Counted from the stretch's first letter, positions 36,581-45,158 are shown. The stretch: 64,000 nucleotides of DNA from JACVRW01 sp963819635 (GCA_963819635.1 CAWFWX010000003.1:992001-1056000), one strand, 5' to 3'. Notes: generated by a model from the sequence alone, not told the origin. Program-made: numbers and translations.

Positions 36581-37366
36581 GGCTCCGCCCTTCGCGCGGC
36601 GGCCTCGAGGTCCTCCAGCGCGCCGTCGCGGCCGGGCTCCGCGAGCCAGACGAAGCTCTCACGGTTGCCCGCGGGACCGGGGAGTCCCGACGCCGCGTAG
36701 CCCAGTACGGAAAGGCCGAGCTCCGAGCGCGCGAACTCGCCCACCTCGACGAGCGCCGCGCGGCGGTCGTCGGCGGCGCGCACCACGCCGCCCTTGCCGA
36801 CCCGCTCGCGGCCCGCCTCGAACTGCGGCTTGACCATGGCGAGGAGGTCGAAGGCGGACGCCGCGGCGCGGACCACGGCCGGGAGGATCTTCGTCAGCGA
36901 GATGAACGAGACGTCCGCGACGATCAGGTCGGGCTCGTGGGGCAGGTCGGCGGGCTCGATCGAGCGGGCGTTCGTTCGTTCGATCACGATCACGCGCTCG
37001 TCGTTCCGGAGCCGCCAGTGGAGCTCGCCGTACGCCACGTCGAGCGCGATCACGGATTCGGCGCCGCGCTGGAGCAGCACGTCCGTGAAGCCGCCGGTCG
37101 CCGCACCCACGTCGAGCGCCCTGCGCGCCGCCGGATCGACCCCGAGCGAGTCGAGCGCGTTGGCGAGCTTGCACGCCGCCTCGCGACACGTACGGCGGCG
37201 CCTCGGCCACGGCCACGTCCGCGCCGTCCGGCACCAGCTCGCCGGGCTTCGTGGCCGGGCGCCCTCCAACGCGAACGTCCCCGGCGATCACCGCCGCGGC
37301 GGCACGCGAGCGGGACTCATACAGGCCGCGCTCGGCGAGCAGGGTGTCGAGCCGCCGCTTGGCCAC
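36577..37366 (-). pseudogene. tlyA: TlyA-family rRNA 2'-O-methyltransferase, frameshifted
   Basis: The product from the GTG at 37366 starts AKRRLDTLLAERGLYESRSRA, an S4 RNA-binding domain, and continues to APPYVSRGG. There the frame breaks near 37171-37180. In a second frame it resumes CKLANALDSLGVD and then the FtsJ-like methyltransferase: DVGAATGGFTDVLLQRGA (SAM motif), LIVADVSFISL and AMVKPQFEAGRE, ending at 36577. Removing one base restores YVSRGGxKLANAL, the family sequence. TlyA methylates 16S and 23S rRNA and its loss gives capreomycin resistance in Mycobacterium. All other parts are intact, so a recent mutation or sequence error is likely. Confidence 0.88.
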
Positions 37367-37391
37367 GCGCGGGAGAGTACCCAGCGACGGC

Positions 37392-37411
37392 TGTGTGATC
37401 CAACTCACACA
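37392..37411. promoter_or_regulatory. CRP/FNR-type binding site
   Basis: TGTGTGA-TCCAAC-TCACACA (37392-37411) is a perfect inverted repeat with 7-bp arms and matches the CRP/GlxR consensus TGTGA-N6-TCACA exactly. It is 32 bp before the small membrane protein gene and 25 bp before divergent tlyA. Confidence 0.7.
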
Positions 37412-37443
37412 CCACTCATTTTCGCGGCGTAGCCTCGACATCG

Positions 37444-37803
37444 ATGCACCGTTCGCGCGGCACATCCCACGCTCTCCGATCCGGCCTGCTGGTCGTAGCG
37501 GGCAGCGCGCTGATCGCGGTCCCGCTCCTCCTGGAGCTGGATGCGGCGCCGATCGTGACCGGCGTCTTGGTCGGCGCGATCGCGATAGCGCTGGGTGTGG
37601 CCGGCACCGAGCCCGGCACCCGGGGCAGCCTCCCGCTGTCGACGCAGGCCGTCTATGACCGAGGGCTCGCGCTCGGGCTGATCCTCTCGGCCGTCCTGTT
37701 CGCGCTGTTCGGCGAGCTGGCGGCCATGGCGCTCTTCGCAGCCGCCGGACTGGCCGCGCTCATCATGACCGCGGTGACCCGCTACAGCGCGGGCACCGCC
37801 TGA
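37444..37803 (+). CDS. Small four-helix integral membrane protein
   Basis: A 119-residue protein with about four transmembrane helices: roughly 12-31 (LLVVAGSALIAVPLLLEL), 35-53 (IVTGVLVGAIAIALGVAG), 72-92 (LALGLILSAVLFALFGEL) and 93-110 (MALFAAAGLAALIMTAV). The pattern of two helical hairpins with a short Pro/Gly/Thr-rich link resembles SPW-repeat type membrane proteins but no signature motif is seen. It is monocistronic: a CRP/FNR-like site lies upstream and a strong terminator downstream. Function unknown. Confidence 0.7.
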   Translation: MHRSRGTSHALRSGLLVVAGSALIAVPLLLELDAAPIVTGVLVGAIAIALGVAGTEPGTRGSLPLSTQAVYDRGLALGLILSAVLFALFGELAAMALFAAAGLAALIMTAVTRYSAGTA

Positions 37804-37844
37804 GACTTCCTCCCACAGACACACATACGCATCACTCCTCCCTC

Positions 37845-37886
37845 AAGAAACGGCTCCGCTCTCCCGGCGGGGCCGTTTCTTATTTG
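37845..37886. terminator. Strong bidirectional terminator
   Basis: AAGAAACGGC (37845-37854) and GCCGTTTCTT (37872-37881) pair perfectly, followed by ATTT on the plus strand and preceded by AAGAAA, so it can work in both directions. It separates two convergent genes; the stop of the minus-strand gene lies in its right arm. Confidence 0.85.
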
Positions 37887-38299
37887 GGGGGCGGCAGGGG
37901 CGGGCCGACGGCTTCGAGAGCCTCCTCCACGGTCCGGTACTCCTCGACTCGCCTGATCCGGCCGTCGCGCACCAGCACCGCGTAGGTCTCGGAGACCGGC
38001 ATCTCTATGCCGCTCCCGTGGCCATGCAGGACGGCACTCCAGGGTGCCACCACCCAGTCGCCACAGTCGATGAAGTCCTCGAACGTCACCGCCGGCCCGA
38101 ACCTGTCGGTCCACGGGTCGGCCAGGTGCTCCGCGAACCGGCGCAGCGCAGGCAGGCCCGCGTACGTCTGCGAGTCCGGCTCGTCGTCCGCCGTGTGCCA
38201 CTCGACGGCCTCGTCGTAGACGGCGAACGCCTCCTCGAAGTCGCCGCGGCCGAACGCCTCGAAGCTCGACCGGACGAGGTCCACGTTCTCGCGGGGCAC
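37880..38299 (-). CDS. NTF2-like/SnoaL-like domain protein
   Basis: A 139-residue single-domain protein. The opening (NVDLVRSSFEAFGRGDFEEAFAVYDEAVEWH) is the typical first helices and strand of the SnoaL-like/nuclear transport factor 2 fold, and the final strands (SETYAVLVRDGRIRRVEEY) fit the same fold. A Pro-rich tail ends in LPPPK. These proteins are small cone-shaped barrels that bind or isomerise diverse hydrophobic ligands; no catalytic residue can be assigned. It is divergent from the OsmC-like gene with under 20 bp between them. Confidence 0.82.
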   Translation of the reverse strand: MPRENVDLVRSSFEAFGRGDFEEAFAVYDEAVEWHTADDEPDSQTYAGLPALRRFAEHLADPWTDRFGPAVTFEDFIDCGDWVVAPWSAVLHGHGSGIEMPVSETYAVLVRDGRIRRVEEYRTVEEALEAVGPPLPPPK

Positions 38300-38316
38300 G
38301 CTCTTATTCTCTCCGG

Positions 38317-38772
38317 ATCGCGACGCATCGGTACGACACCCGCCTGCGCTGGACCGGCTCCACCGGCCTCGGCTGGGACCACTACGAGCGCACGCACTCC
38401 GTGACGGCCCCGCCCGCGGAGCAGGAGATCCGCGTGACGACAGGCGAGTCGAAGGGCGATCCGAGCATCCTCAACCCCGAGCAGCTGCTGCTGATGTCCG
38501 CCTCCTCGTGCCAGATGCTGTGGTTCCTCCACCTCGCCGCGAAGGCCCGGATCGACGTCGTCGCGTATGAGGACGACGCGGAGGCTCTGATGCCCGAGGA
38601 CCAGGAGCCGGTCCGGATCACGCAGATCACGCTGCGGCCGCGGATCGCTGTGGCGGGCGACGCGAGCGAGGAACGCGTGCGAAGCCTGGTCGAGCAGGCT
38701 CACGGCTACTGCTTCATCGCGAACAGCCTCAGCTGCGCCATGACCATCCAGCCGACGGTCGAGCGGCGCTAG
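38317..38772 (+). CDS. OsmC-family protein with unclear start codon
   Basis: An OsmC/Ohr-like thiol-dependent peroxidase fold. The body contains NPEQLLLMSASSCQMLWFLHLAAKA, the helix with the conserved Cys of the family, and a second Cys in ANSLSCAMTIQP, the expected pair. The reading frame is conserved upstream of any ATG/GTG: codons 38317-38400 give xATHRYDTRLRWTGSTGLGWDHY, which looks like the normal family N-terminus. The first of these codons is ATC. Either it is a rare start or the sequence has a substitution from ATG; the first standard start is a GTG at 38401, which would cut off strand 1. It should remove organic hydroperoxides. Confidence 0.75.
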   Translation: MATHRYDTRLRWTGSTGLGWDHYERTHSVTAPPAEQEIRVTTGESKGDPSILNPEQLLLMSASSCQMLWFLHLAAKARIDVVAYEDDAEALMPEDQEPVRITQITLRPRIAVAGDASEERVRSLVEQAHGYCFIANSLSCAMTIQPTVERR

Positions 38773-38782
38773 CCTCTCGCGG

Positions 38783-39844
38783 ATGCCCGCGTCCGACCTC
38801 CTCAGGAAGCTGCTCACCGCACCCGGCCCGCCCGGGCACGAGAGCCGGCCCGCGCGCGTATGGCGCGAGGAGGCTGAGGGGTTCGCCGACGAGGTGACCA
38901 CCGACAAGCTCGGCACCACCGTGGCGCGCGTGAACGGCCGCGGTGACACCCCGCTCATGGCGGTGGTGGGGCACATCGACGAGATCGCCCTGCTCGTGAG
39001 CCACGTGAGCGACAAGGGCTTCCTGCACGTGGTGCAGTCGGGCGGGTGGGACGCGCAGGTGCTCGTGGGCCAGCGCGTTGAGATCCTCACCCGCGACGGC
39101 GTCGTGCCAGGCGTGGTCGGGCGCAAGCCGCCTCACCTGACAGACGCCGAGGAGCGCAAGAAGGCCGTGGAGCTGAAGCGGCTCCACGTGGACATCGGCG
39201 CGAGGGACGGCGACGAGGCGCGCTCGATGGTCCAGACGGGCGACCAGGTGCTGATCGCCGCGGAGCCGCTCGACCTGCCGAACGAGCGCGTGGCCTCGCG
39301 GGCGCTCGACAACCGGCTCGGGGTCTTCGTGGCGATCGAGGTGGCGCGGCGCGTGAAGGATGCCGGCGGCGGCGCCGGGCCCGTGGCCGGCGTTGCGGCC
39401 GTGCAGGAGGAGATCGGCGCCCACGGGGCCCGGGTGATGGCCTACGAGCTCGAGCCGGACCTCGCGGTGGTGGTGGACGTGACCCACGCGACCGACGCTC
39501 CCGGCGTCGACCCCGGCGAGCTCGGCGATCACGGGCTCGGCGGCGGGCCGGTGATCACCCGCGGTGCGGTCGTGAACCGCGCCGTGAACGACCTGCTCGA
39601 CGAGGTGGCCGCCGCCGAGGGCATCGAATGCGCGACCGAGGCCGCGGGCCGCGCGACGGGAACCGACGCCGACACGGTCCACCTCAGCCGCAGCGGCGTG
39701 CCCACGGCCGTCGTCTCGATACCGCTGCGCTACATGCACTCGCCGGTCGAGATGGTCGACCTCGTCGACGTCGAGGCCACCATCAAGCTCCTCACAGCGC
39801 TGGCGCTCCGGCTCGAGCCGGACACGAGCCTCGCCCGCTGGTAG
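38783..39844 (+). CDS. M42-family metallo-aminopeptidase
   Basis: A 353-residue M42 (glutamyl aminopeptidase/FrvX-like) enzyme. Metal and catalytic residues are visible: VGHIDEIALLV (His, Asp), SRALDNRLG (bridging Asp), QEEIGAHGA (Glu-Glu pair), VVDVTHATD (Asp) and the last His in RYMHSPVEM. The middle (about 75-155) is the inserted PDZ-like/tetrahedral contact domain. It should degrade peptides in the cytoplasm as a large oligomer. It follows the OsmC gene by ten bases on the same strand, and its stop is directly next to that of convergent dxs. Confidence 0.93.
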   Translation: MPASDLLRKLLTAPGPPGHESRPARVWREEAEGFADEVTTDKLGTTVARVNGRGDTPLMAVVGHIDEIALLVSHVSDKGFLHVVQSGGWDAQVLVGQRVEILTRDGVVPGVVGRKPPHLTDAEERKKAVELKRLHVDIGARDGDEARSMVQTGDQVLIAAEPLDLPNERVASRALDNRLGVFVAIEVARRVKDAGGGAGPVAGVAAVQEEIGAHGARVMAYELEPDLAVVVDVTHATDAPGVDPGELGDHGLGGGPVITRGAVVNRAVNDLLDEVAAAEGIECATEAAGRATGTDADTVHLSRSGVPTAVVSIPLRYMHSPVEMVDLVDVEATIKLLTALALRLEPDTSLARW

Positions 39845-41794
39845 TTAGGCCAGCGAGGGCTCGAGCACTGCCTGCGCCACCCGCTCCGCGACCGCCTGCG
39901 GGGTGAGCCCGACCTCCTCGCGCAGGAGGGCCGGCTTGCCGTGCGTCACGTAGCGGTCGGGCAGGCCGAAGCGGAGCAGGCGCGTGTCGCGCAGCAGGTC
40001 GTGGTCGGCGAGGTGCTCGAGCACGCCCGACCCGAAGCCGCCGGCGAGCACGTTCTCCTCGACGGTGACCAGCACGTCGTGCTCGGCCGCGAGCCGCTCG
40101 ACCAGCTCGGCGTCGAGCGGCTTGGCGAAGCGGGCGTCCGCCACGGTCGGCTGCAGCCCGTGCTCGTCGGCCAGGAGATCGGCGGCCCCGAGAGCCACGC
40201 TCACGCCGTAGCCGTAGCCGAGGAACGCGACGGTCTCGCCCTCGTAGAGCAGCTCGCCGCGTCCGATCTCGATCGGCTCCGGCCGGAGCGGCAGCGGCAC
40301 GCCCTCGGCCTCGCCGCGCGGGTAGCGGATGGCGATCGGCCCGTCGTCGTAGGCGAGCGCGGTCCGGAGCATGTGGACGAGCGCGGCCTCGTCGCGCGGC
40401 GCCATCTGCACCATGCCCGGCAGGCAGCGCAGGTACGAGATGTCGAATGCGCCGTGGTGGGTCGGGCCGTCGTCGCCCACGAGCCCGGCGCGATCCATCG
40501 CGAACACCACGTTCAGCTTCTGGAGGCAGACGTCGTGCACGATCTGGTCGTATCCGCGCTGGAGGAAGGTCGAGTAGATGGCCGCGACCGGCTTCGCGCC
40601 TTCGAGCGCCAGCCCGGCGGCGAACAGGACGGCGTGCTGCTCGGCGATGCCGACGTCGTAGTAGCGCTCGGGCAGCGCCTTCTGGAGCAGGTTCAGGCCG
40701 GTGCCGGAGTTCATCGCCGCCGTGATGCCCACCACGCGCTCGTCGCGGCGCGCCTCCTCGACGAGCGCCTCGCCGAAGACGGTCGTGTACTGCGGAGGCG
40801 GCGCGCTGGCGGCCTTGGCGGTCGCCGGCGCCTTCTTCGGCGCGGCCGCGCCGTTCACGACGGACCCCGGCTTTGCGGCATGCCACTTCTCCATGCCCTC
40901 GAGCCCGCCCTCCTCGGCGGGCACGAAGCCCTTGCCCTTGACCGTCTTGCAGTGCACGACCACGGGCCGGTCTGCCTCGAGCGCCTCGCCGATCGCCTGG
41001 CGTAGCGCCTTCACGTCGTGGCCGTCGATCACGCCGACGTACGCGAGGTCGAGCTCCTCGAAGAAGAGCCCGGGGGCCCAGTAGGCCTTGAGCGACTCCT
41101 TCAGGATCGGCCCGAGACGCTCGATCTTGCTGCCGATCCCGGCGGGCAGCTTGGTGAGCGTCTCCTCGGCGTCCTCGCGCGCGTGGTACAGCTTCGGGTT
41201 GAGGCGCATGCGGGTGAAGAGCCGCGAGAGCGCGCCCACGTTCGGGGCGATCGACATGCCGTTGTCGTTCACCACGATCACGATCGGAACGTCCATCCCG
41301 CCGGCGTTCAGGAGCGCCTCGAAGGACACGCCGCCGGTGAGCGCACCGTCGCCGATCACCGCCACGACCTTGCCGTCCGGCGCGACCCCCCGGCGCATCG
41401 CCTCCTTGATGCCGACCGCGTACGACACGGACGTCGACGCGTGGCCGGCGCCCATGATGTCGTGCTTCGACTCCGGGATCGAGCAGAACGGGGCGAGGCC
41501 GCCGTACTTGCGGATCGTGTGGAGCTCGTCGCGACGGCCTGTCAGGACTTTGTGCGGGTAGGCCTGATGGCCCACGTCCCAGAGGACCTTGTCGCGCGGG
41601 GAGTCGAGCAGCGAGTGGATCGCCACCGCGATCTCGCAGGCGCCGAGGTTGGCGCCGAAGTGCCCGCCGATCTCGCCGATCGTCTCGATGATCAGCTCGC
41701 GGACCTCCTGCGCCACCTGCACGAGCTGCTCGTCGTCGAGGCCCTTGAGGTCGGCCGGTCCGTCGATCTGGTCGATGAGCTTGGGGGCGGTCAT
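39845..41794 (-). CDS. dxs: 1-deoxy-D-xylulose-5-phosphate synthase
   Basis: A 649-residue thiamine diphosphate enzyme. The N-terminal domain has WDVGHQAYPHKVLTGR, GAGHASTSVSYAVGIKEA and the ThDP/metal motif GDGALTGGVSFEALLNAG...NDNGMSI. The central pyrimidine-binding domain has DVGIAEQHAVLFAAGLA, and the C-terminal transketolase domain ends LRFGLPDRYVTHG. A low-complexity Ala/Lys linker lies at about 305-325. It condenses pyruvate with glyceraldehyde-3-phosphate to open the MEP isoprenoid pathway. Its ATG overlaps the ispA stop (ATGA), so precursor and chain-elongation enzymes are coupled. Confidence 0.97.
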   Translation of the reverse strand: MTAPKLIDQIDGPADLKGLDDEQLVQVAQEVRELIIETIGEIGGHFGANLGACEIAVAIHSLLDSPRDKVLWDVGHQAYPHKVLTGRRDELHTIRKYGGLAPFCSIPESKHDIMGAGHASTSVSYAVGIKEAMRRGVAPDGKVVAVIGDGALTGGVSFEALLNAGGMDVPIVIVVNDNGMSIAPNVGALSRLFTRMRLNPKLYHAREDAEETLTKLPAGIGSKIERLGPILKESLKAYWAPGLFFEELDLAYVGVIDGHDVKALRQAIGEALEADRPVVVHCKTVKGKGFVPAEEGGLEGMEKWHAAKPGSVVNGAAAPKKAPATAKAASAPPPQYTTVFGEALVEEARRDERVVGITAAMNSGTGLNLLQKALPERYYDVGIAEQHAVLFAAGLALEGAKPVAAIYSTFLQRGYDQIVHDVCLQKLNVVFAMDRAGLVGDDGPTHHGAFDISYLRCLPGMVQMAPRDEAALVHMLRTALAYDDGPIAIRYPRGEAEGVPLPLRPEPIEIGRGELLYEGETVAFLGYGYGVSVALGAADLLADEHGLQPTVADARFAKPLDAELVERLAAEHDVLVTVEENVLAGGFGSGVLEHLADHDLLRDTRLLRFGLPDRYVTHGKPALLREEVGLTPQAVAERVAQAVLEPSLA

Positions 41795-42708
41795 GTGGTG
41801 CGCGTCAGGATGTAGTCGGCGATCTGCCCGAGCCTTCCGGTGGCCCCGTCGGCCTGTGCGAGGGCGGCTCGTGCCGCTGCGTGGCTCTCCTTAGCCAGTT
41901 CTCGTGCCCGGTCCAGGCCGAACACACTCACATAGGTCGCCTTGCCATGGCGCTCGTCGGAGCCCCGCGGCTTCCCGAGCTCCGCCTCGTCGCCCGTCAC
42001 GTCGAGGATGTCGTCGACGATCTGGAACACGACTCCGAGCTCGGCCGCGAAGCGCCGGAACGGCATTGTGGCAGGTCCGTCCATGCCCTCGAGTGCAAGT
42101 ACGCAACCCACGGACGCGGCGATCAGCGCGCCCGTCTTGAGCTCATGCACACGGCGCAAGTCGGGCTGGTCCGCGCCGGCCACGTCCAGGAACTGCCCGC
42201 CGACCATTCCGTGCGTCCCAGCCGCCGTTACGACCTCCTTCACGGCGGCCATCACGTGCGCCGGCTCGCCCCGCTGCTGGTCGAGGGCCAGGCGGAGCCC
42301 CTCGGCGAACAGGCCGTCCCCCGCGAGGATGGCCACGTCCTCGCCGAACGCGACGTGGCAGGTCGGCTTGCCGCGGCGAAGCTCATCGTCGTCCATCGCC
42401 GGAAGGTCGTCGTGGATGAGCGAGTAGGTATGGATCATCTCGATGGCGGCCGCGAGCGGAAGCACCTCGTCGGGGGCGCGTCCGAGCGCCTCGGCTGTCG
42501 CGAGCGTGAGCACCGGGCGAATGCGCTTGCCGCCGGCGAGGAGCGAGTAGCGCATGGCCTCCTCGAGGCGCGCGGTGCCGGGCTCCGCCGCGAAGCGCAG
42601 GCCGTCGAGGTAGACGTCGACCCTCTCCTGCAGCTCTACCGGATACGTCGCGGCCTCTACAGCGACCTGCGAGCGGGCGGTGCCCGCGAGCCCCCGTTCT
42701 CGGCTCAA
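41791..42708 (-). CDS. ispA: Polyprenyl (farnesyl-type) diphosphate synthase
   Basis: A 305-residue trans-prenyltransferase. First Asp-rich motif: YSLIHDDLPAMDDDELRRGKPT, with the two-residue insertion typical of bacterial FPP-type enzymes; the second is FQIVDDILDV. LLAGGKRIRP and the MVGGQFLDV region bind diphosphate. It elongates IPP/DMAPP to C15 or longer; exact chain length is uncertain. The TTG at 42708 is chosen because it overlaps the preceding stop and no ATG/GTG fits nearby. Order xseB-ispA-dxs is shared with Bacillus and other bacteria. Confidence 0.9.
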   Translation of the reverse strand: MSRERGLAGTARSQVAVEAATYPVELQERVDVYLDGLRFAAEPGTARLEEAMRYSLLAGGKRIRPVLTLATAEALGRAPDEVLPLAAAIEMIHTYSLIHDDLPAMDDDELRRGKPTCHVAFGEDVAILAGDGLFAEGLRLALDQQRGEPAHVMAAVKEVVTAAGTHGMVGGQFLDVAGADQPDLRRVHELKTGALIAASVGCVLALEGMDGPATMPFRRFAAELGVVFQIVDDILDVTGDEAELGKPRGSDERHGKATYVSVFGLDRARELAKESHAAARAALAQADGATGRLGQIADYILTRTT

Positions 42709-42905
42709 AGAAGGCGCTCCTGGCCCTCCGACTCGGCCGCCCCGCGCGCGCGGGCATCGATCTCGGCGCCGATCCGCGCGGCCACCTCGGCGCAGCGTTC
42801 CACGAGGTCGGCCGCCTCGTCGGGGTCGATCGCCTCGGCGCGCAGCTTGTCGGCGACCGCCTCGAGCTCGTCCGCTAGGGCCGTCAGTGAGTCGGGTGTG
42901 CTCAT
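42705..42905 (-). CDS. xseB: Exodeoxyribonuclease VII small subunit-like protein
   Basis: A 66-residue, two-helix acidic protein. Sequence LADELEAVADKLRAEAIDPDEAADLVERCAEVA follows the XseB pattern (LexLExxVxxLExxxLxLEEAxxLxERGxxLA) only loosely. Its place supports the call: ATGA overlap with nusB upstream and overlap with ispA downstream, exactly where xseB sits in many genomes. XseA, its catalytic partner, is not in the window, which is a reason for doubt. If real, it scaffolds exonuclease VII. Confidence 0.55.
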   Translation of the reverse strand: MSTPDSLTALADELEAVADKLRAEAIDPDEAADLVERCAEVAARIGAEIDARARGAAESEGQERLL

Positions 42906-43288
42906 ACCGCCGCTCCGTTCTCTCTCTGGACGGCGCCGAGAACGCCGTTGATGAACCCGGGCGCGTCCGCGCCGCAGAGCTCCTTTGCCGCCTCGACAGC
43001 TTCGTCGATGGCGACCTCGTCCGGAATGTCGGGCCGGTGTCTCAGCTCGTGCACCGCGACCCGCAGGATGTTGCGCTCGAGCGGCGCGATCCGGTCCAGC
43101 GACCAACCGCTGGCGTGCTTCGCGATCGACTCGTCAAGCTCGTCGTGCTCTCGCTCGACCCCCTCCACCAGCTCGCGCGTGAACGCGGTCGCGTCGCGCT
43201 CGACGAGCTCATGGGCGGGCCGGCCGGTCACGTCGGATTGGTAGAGGGCCACAACCGCGGCCCGTCGCTGCTCCGTTCGCCTCGCCAC
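42902..43288 (-). CDS. nusB: Transcription antitermination factor NusB
   Basis: A 128-residue all-helical RNA-binding protein from a GTG at 43288. Conserved parts: the Arg-rich start MARRTEQRRAAVVALYQSDVTG, the central DRIAPLERNILRVAVHELRH and the final IDEAVEAAKELCG...FINGVLGAV. With NusE(S10) it binds boxA in rRNA leaders and prevents early termination. It lies four bases downstream of efp and overlaps the xseB-like start, so efp-nusB-xseB-ispA-dxs form one unit. Confidence 0.95.
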   Translation of the reverse strand: MARRTEQRRAAVVALYQSDVTGRPAHELVERDATAFTRELVEGVEREHDELDESIAKHASGWSLDRIAPLERNILRVAVHELRHRPDIPDEVAIDEAVEAAKELCGADAPGFINGVLGAVQRENGAAV

Positions 43289-43292
43289 CCGA

Positions 43293-43853
43293 TCACGCGC
43301 GCGAGACGTACTCGCCGGAGCGGGTGTCCACCCGGACGCGGTCGCCCACGTTCACGAACAGCGGCACGCGGACCACGACGCCGGACTCGAGCGTGGCGGG
43401 CTTGTCGCCGCCCCCGCTCGCGGTGTCGCCGCGAACGCCCGGCTCGGTCTCGGCCACGTTCAGCTCGACCGCGCTCGGCACCTGCACGTCGCTCGGCGCG
43501 TCGTCGACGTAGAGCACCTCGACCTCCTCGTTCGGCATGACCCACTTGAGCGACTCGGCCACGCCCTCCTGCGGGACGGCCAGCTGCTCGTAGGTCTGGC
43601 TGTCCATGAAGTGCGCCTCGGTGCCGTCGGCGTAGAGGAACGTCATCTTCCGCGACTCGGTCCGAACCGGGCGGAACTTCTCGCCGGCGCGGAAGGTCCT
43701 GTCGATCACGGCCCCGTCGCCGGTCCGCTTGAGCTTCGTGCGAACGAACGCCGCGCCCTTGCCGGGCTTGACGTGCTGGAACTCGACGATCTTGAAGACG
43801 GTCCCGTCCACCTCGATATGGGTGCCGTTCTTGAACTGGTTGGTACTGATCAT
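43293..43853 (-). CDS. efp: Translation elongation factor P
   Basis: A 186-residue EF-P. The ATG at 43853 begins MISTNQFKNGTHIEVDGTVFKIVEF. Domain I shows the loop HVKPGKGAAFVRTKLK, in which the Lys after PG is the usual modification site. Domains II and III (OB folds) follow, ending RVDTRSGEYVSRA. It relieves ribosome stalling at polyproline. The upstream frame to 44207 is antisense to the hydroxy-acid dehydrogenase gene and is not used. In many actinobacteria aroQ-pepQ-efp-nusB are one block; here aroQ-pepQ lie 20 kb away. Confidence 0.96.
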   Translation of the reverse strand: MISTNQFKNGTHIEVDGTVFKIVEFQHVKPGKGAAFVRTKLKRTGDGAVIDRTFRAGEKFRPVRTESRKMTFLYADGTEAHFMDSQTYEQLAVPQEGVAESLKWVMPNEEVEVLYVDDAPSDVQVPSAVELNVAETEPGVRGDTASGGGDKPATLESGVVVRVPLFVNVGDRVRVDTRSGEYVSRA

Positions 43854-43892
43854 TGCGGCCGGAAAGGCTAGCTTGCGGTAGAACCCGCGGCC

Positions 43893-45158
43893 GTGCGGGG
43901 TCCGGAGCAGCAGACATCGATCTACGTCGCGGGGGTCAGCGGCGCTCGTCCGCGCGTTCCGACCGATGCGACGCTGCTCGAGGAGCGCGCTCGCCAGGCG
44001 ATGACGCCTGAGGCGTTCGCCTATGTCGCGGGCGGCGCCGGGACCGGGGCGACCATGCGCGCGAACCGGGCCGCCTTCGACCGCTGGCGCATCGTGCCGC
44101 GGATGTTGCGCGACGTGTCCGAGCGCGACACGAGCGTCGAGCTGTTCGGCCGCACGCTTCCGGCTCCTTTCCTCGTCGCGCCGATCGGGGTGCTCGAGAT
44201 GGCGCACCGCGATGCCGAGCGAGCCGTGGCGCGCGCGGTCCGCGGGCTGGGCGTTCCGATGGTCTACTCGAGCCAGGCGTCCGTGGCCATGGAGGAGGTC
44301 ACCGCGATCCTCGGCGACGGCCCGCGCTGGTTCCAGCTCTACTGGAGCATCCGCGACGAGCTCGTGGAGAGCTTCGTCGCGCGTGCCGAGGCGTGCGGCT
44401 GCGAGGCGATCGTCGTGACGCTCGACACCACGATCCTCGGCTGGCGGACGCGCGACCTCGACCTCGCATGGCTGCCGTTCCTGCGCGGGATGGGGATCGC
44501 CCAGTACACGAGCGATCCGGCGTTCACTCGCCTGTTGGCGGAGCCGCCCGGCGATCTCGACCAGCCCGAGCCGAAACCCAACCTCGCCGCACTGAAGGTG
44601 CTCATCCAGCTGGTGAGGAACTACCCCGACCGGTTTCTGCCGGCGCTTCGGTCAGGACGGGCGCGTGCCGCCGTTCAGCGCTTCGTTCAGATCTACTCGC
44701 GCCCGTCGCTCACCTGGGACGATCTGCCGTTCCTGCGCGAGCGGACGAAGCTGCCGGTCGTCCTGAAGGGCATCCTCCACCCCGACGACGCGCGCCGGGC
44801 AGTGGACGAGGGAATCGACGGGATCGTCGTGTCGAACCACGGCGGGCGCCAGGTCGACGGCGCGATCGCGACGCTCGACGCGCTGCCCGCCATTGTCGAG
44901 GCCGTCGACGGCCGGATCCCCGTGCTGCTCGACAGCGGCATCCGGAGCGGCGCCGACATCTTCAAGGCGCTGGCCCTGGGCGCGCGGGCGGTGCTGCTCG
45001 GACGGCCGCACGTATACGGGCTCGCGCTGGCGGGCGAGGCGGGCGTTCGGGAGGTCGTGACGAACTTCCAGGCCGACTTCGACCTGACGATGGGGCTCGC
45101 CGGCTGCCGCTCGGTGGCCGAGATCGGCCCGGAGGCGCTCGTGACGGTTCCCCGGTGA
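43893..45158 (+). CDS. FMN-dependent alpha-hydroxy acid dehydrogenase/lactate 2-monooxygenase-like
   Basis: A 421-residue flavoenzyme of the glycolate oxidase/lactate dehydrogenase (LldD) superfamily. Markers: AFAYVAGGAGTGATMRANRAAFDRW, PAPFLVAPIGVLEMAH, YSSQASVAMEE, the Lys strand LPVVLKGILHPDDA, and SNHGGRQVDGAIATLDALP with the catalytic His, then LLDSGIRSGADIFKAL and LLGRPHVYGLAL. The added segment between barrel strands 4 and 5 (about 190-265) is of the lactate 2-monooxygenase type. Substrate (lactate or another 2-hydroxy acid) is not fixed by the sequence. GTG start at 43893, divergent from efp by 39 bp. Confidence 0.9.
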   Translation: MRGPEQQTSIYVAGVSGARPRVPTDATLLEERARQAMTPEAFAYVAGGAGTGATMRANRAAFDRWRIVPRMLRDVSERDTSVELFGRTLPAPFLVAPIGVLEMAHRDAERAVARAVRGLGVPMVYSSQASVAMEEVTAILGDGPRWFQLYWSIRDELVESFVARAEACGCEAIVVTLDTTILGWRTRDLDLAWLPFLRGMGIAQYTSDPAFTRLLAEPPGDLDQPEPKPNLAALKVLIQLVRNYPDRFLPALRSGRARAAVQRFVQIYSRPSLTWDDLPFLRERTKLPVVLKGILHPDDARRAVDEGIDGIVVSNHGGRQVDGAIATLDALPAIVEAVDGRIPVLLDSGIRSGADIFKALALGARAVLLGRPHVYGLALAGEAGVREVVTNFQADFDLTMGLAGCRSVAEIGPEALVTVPR

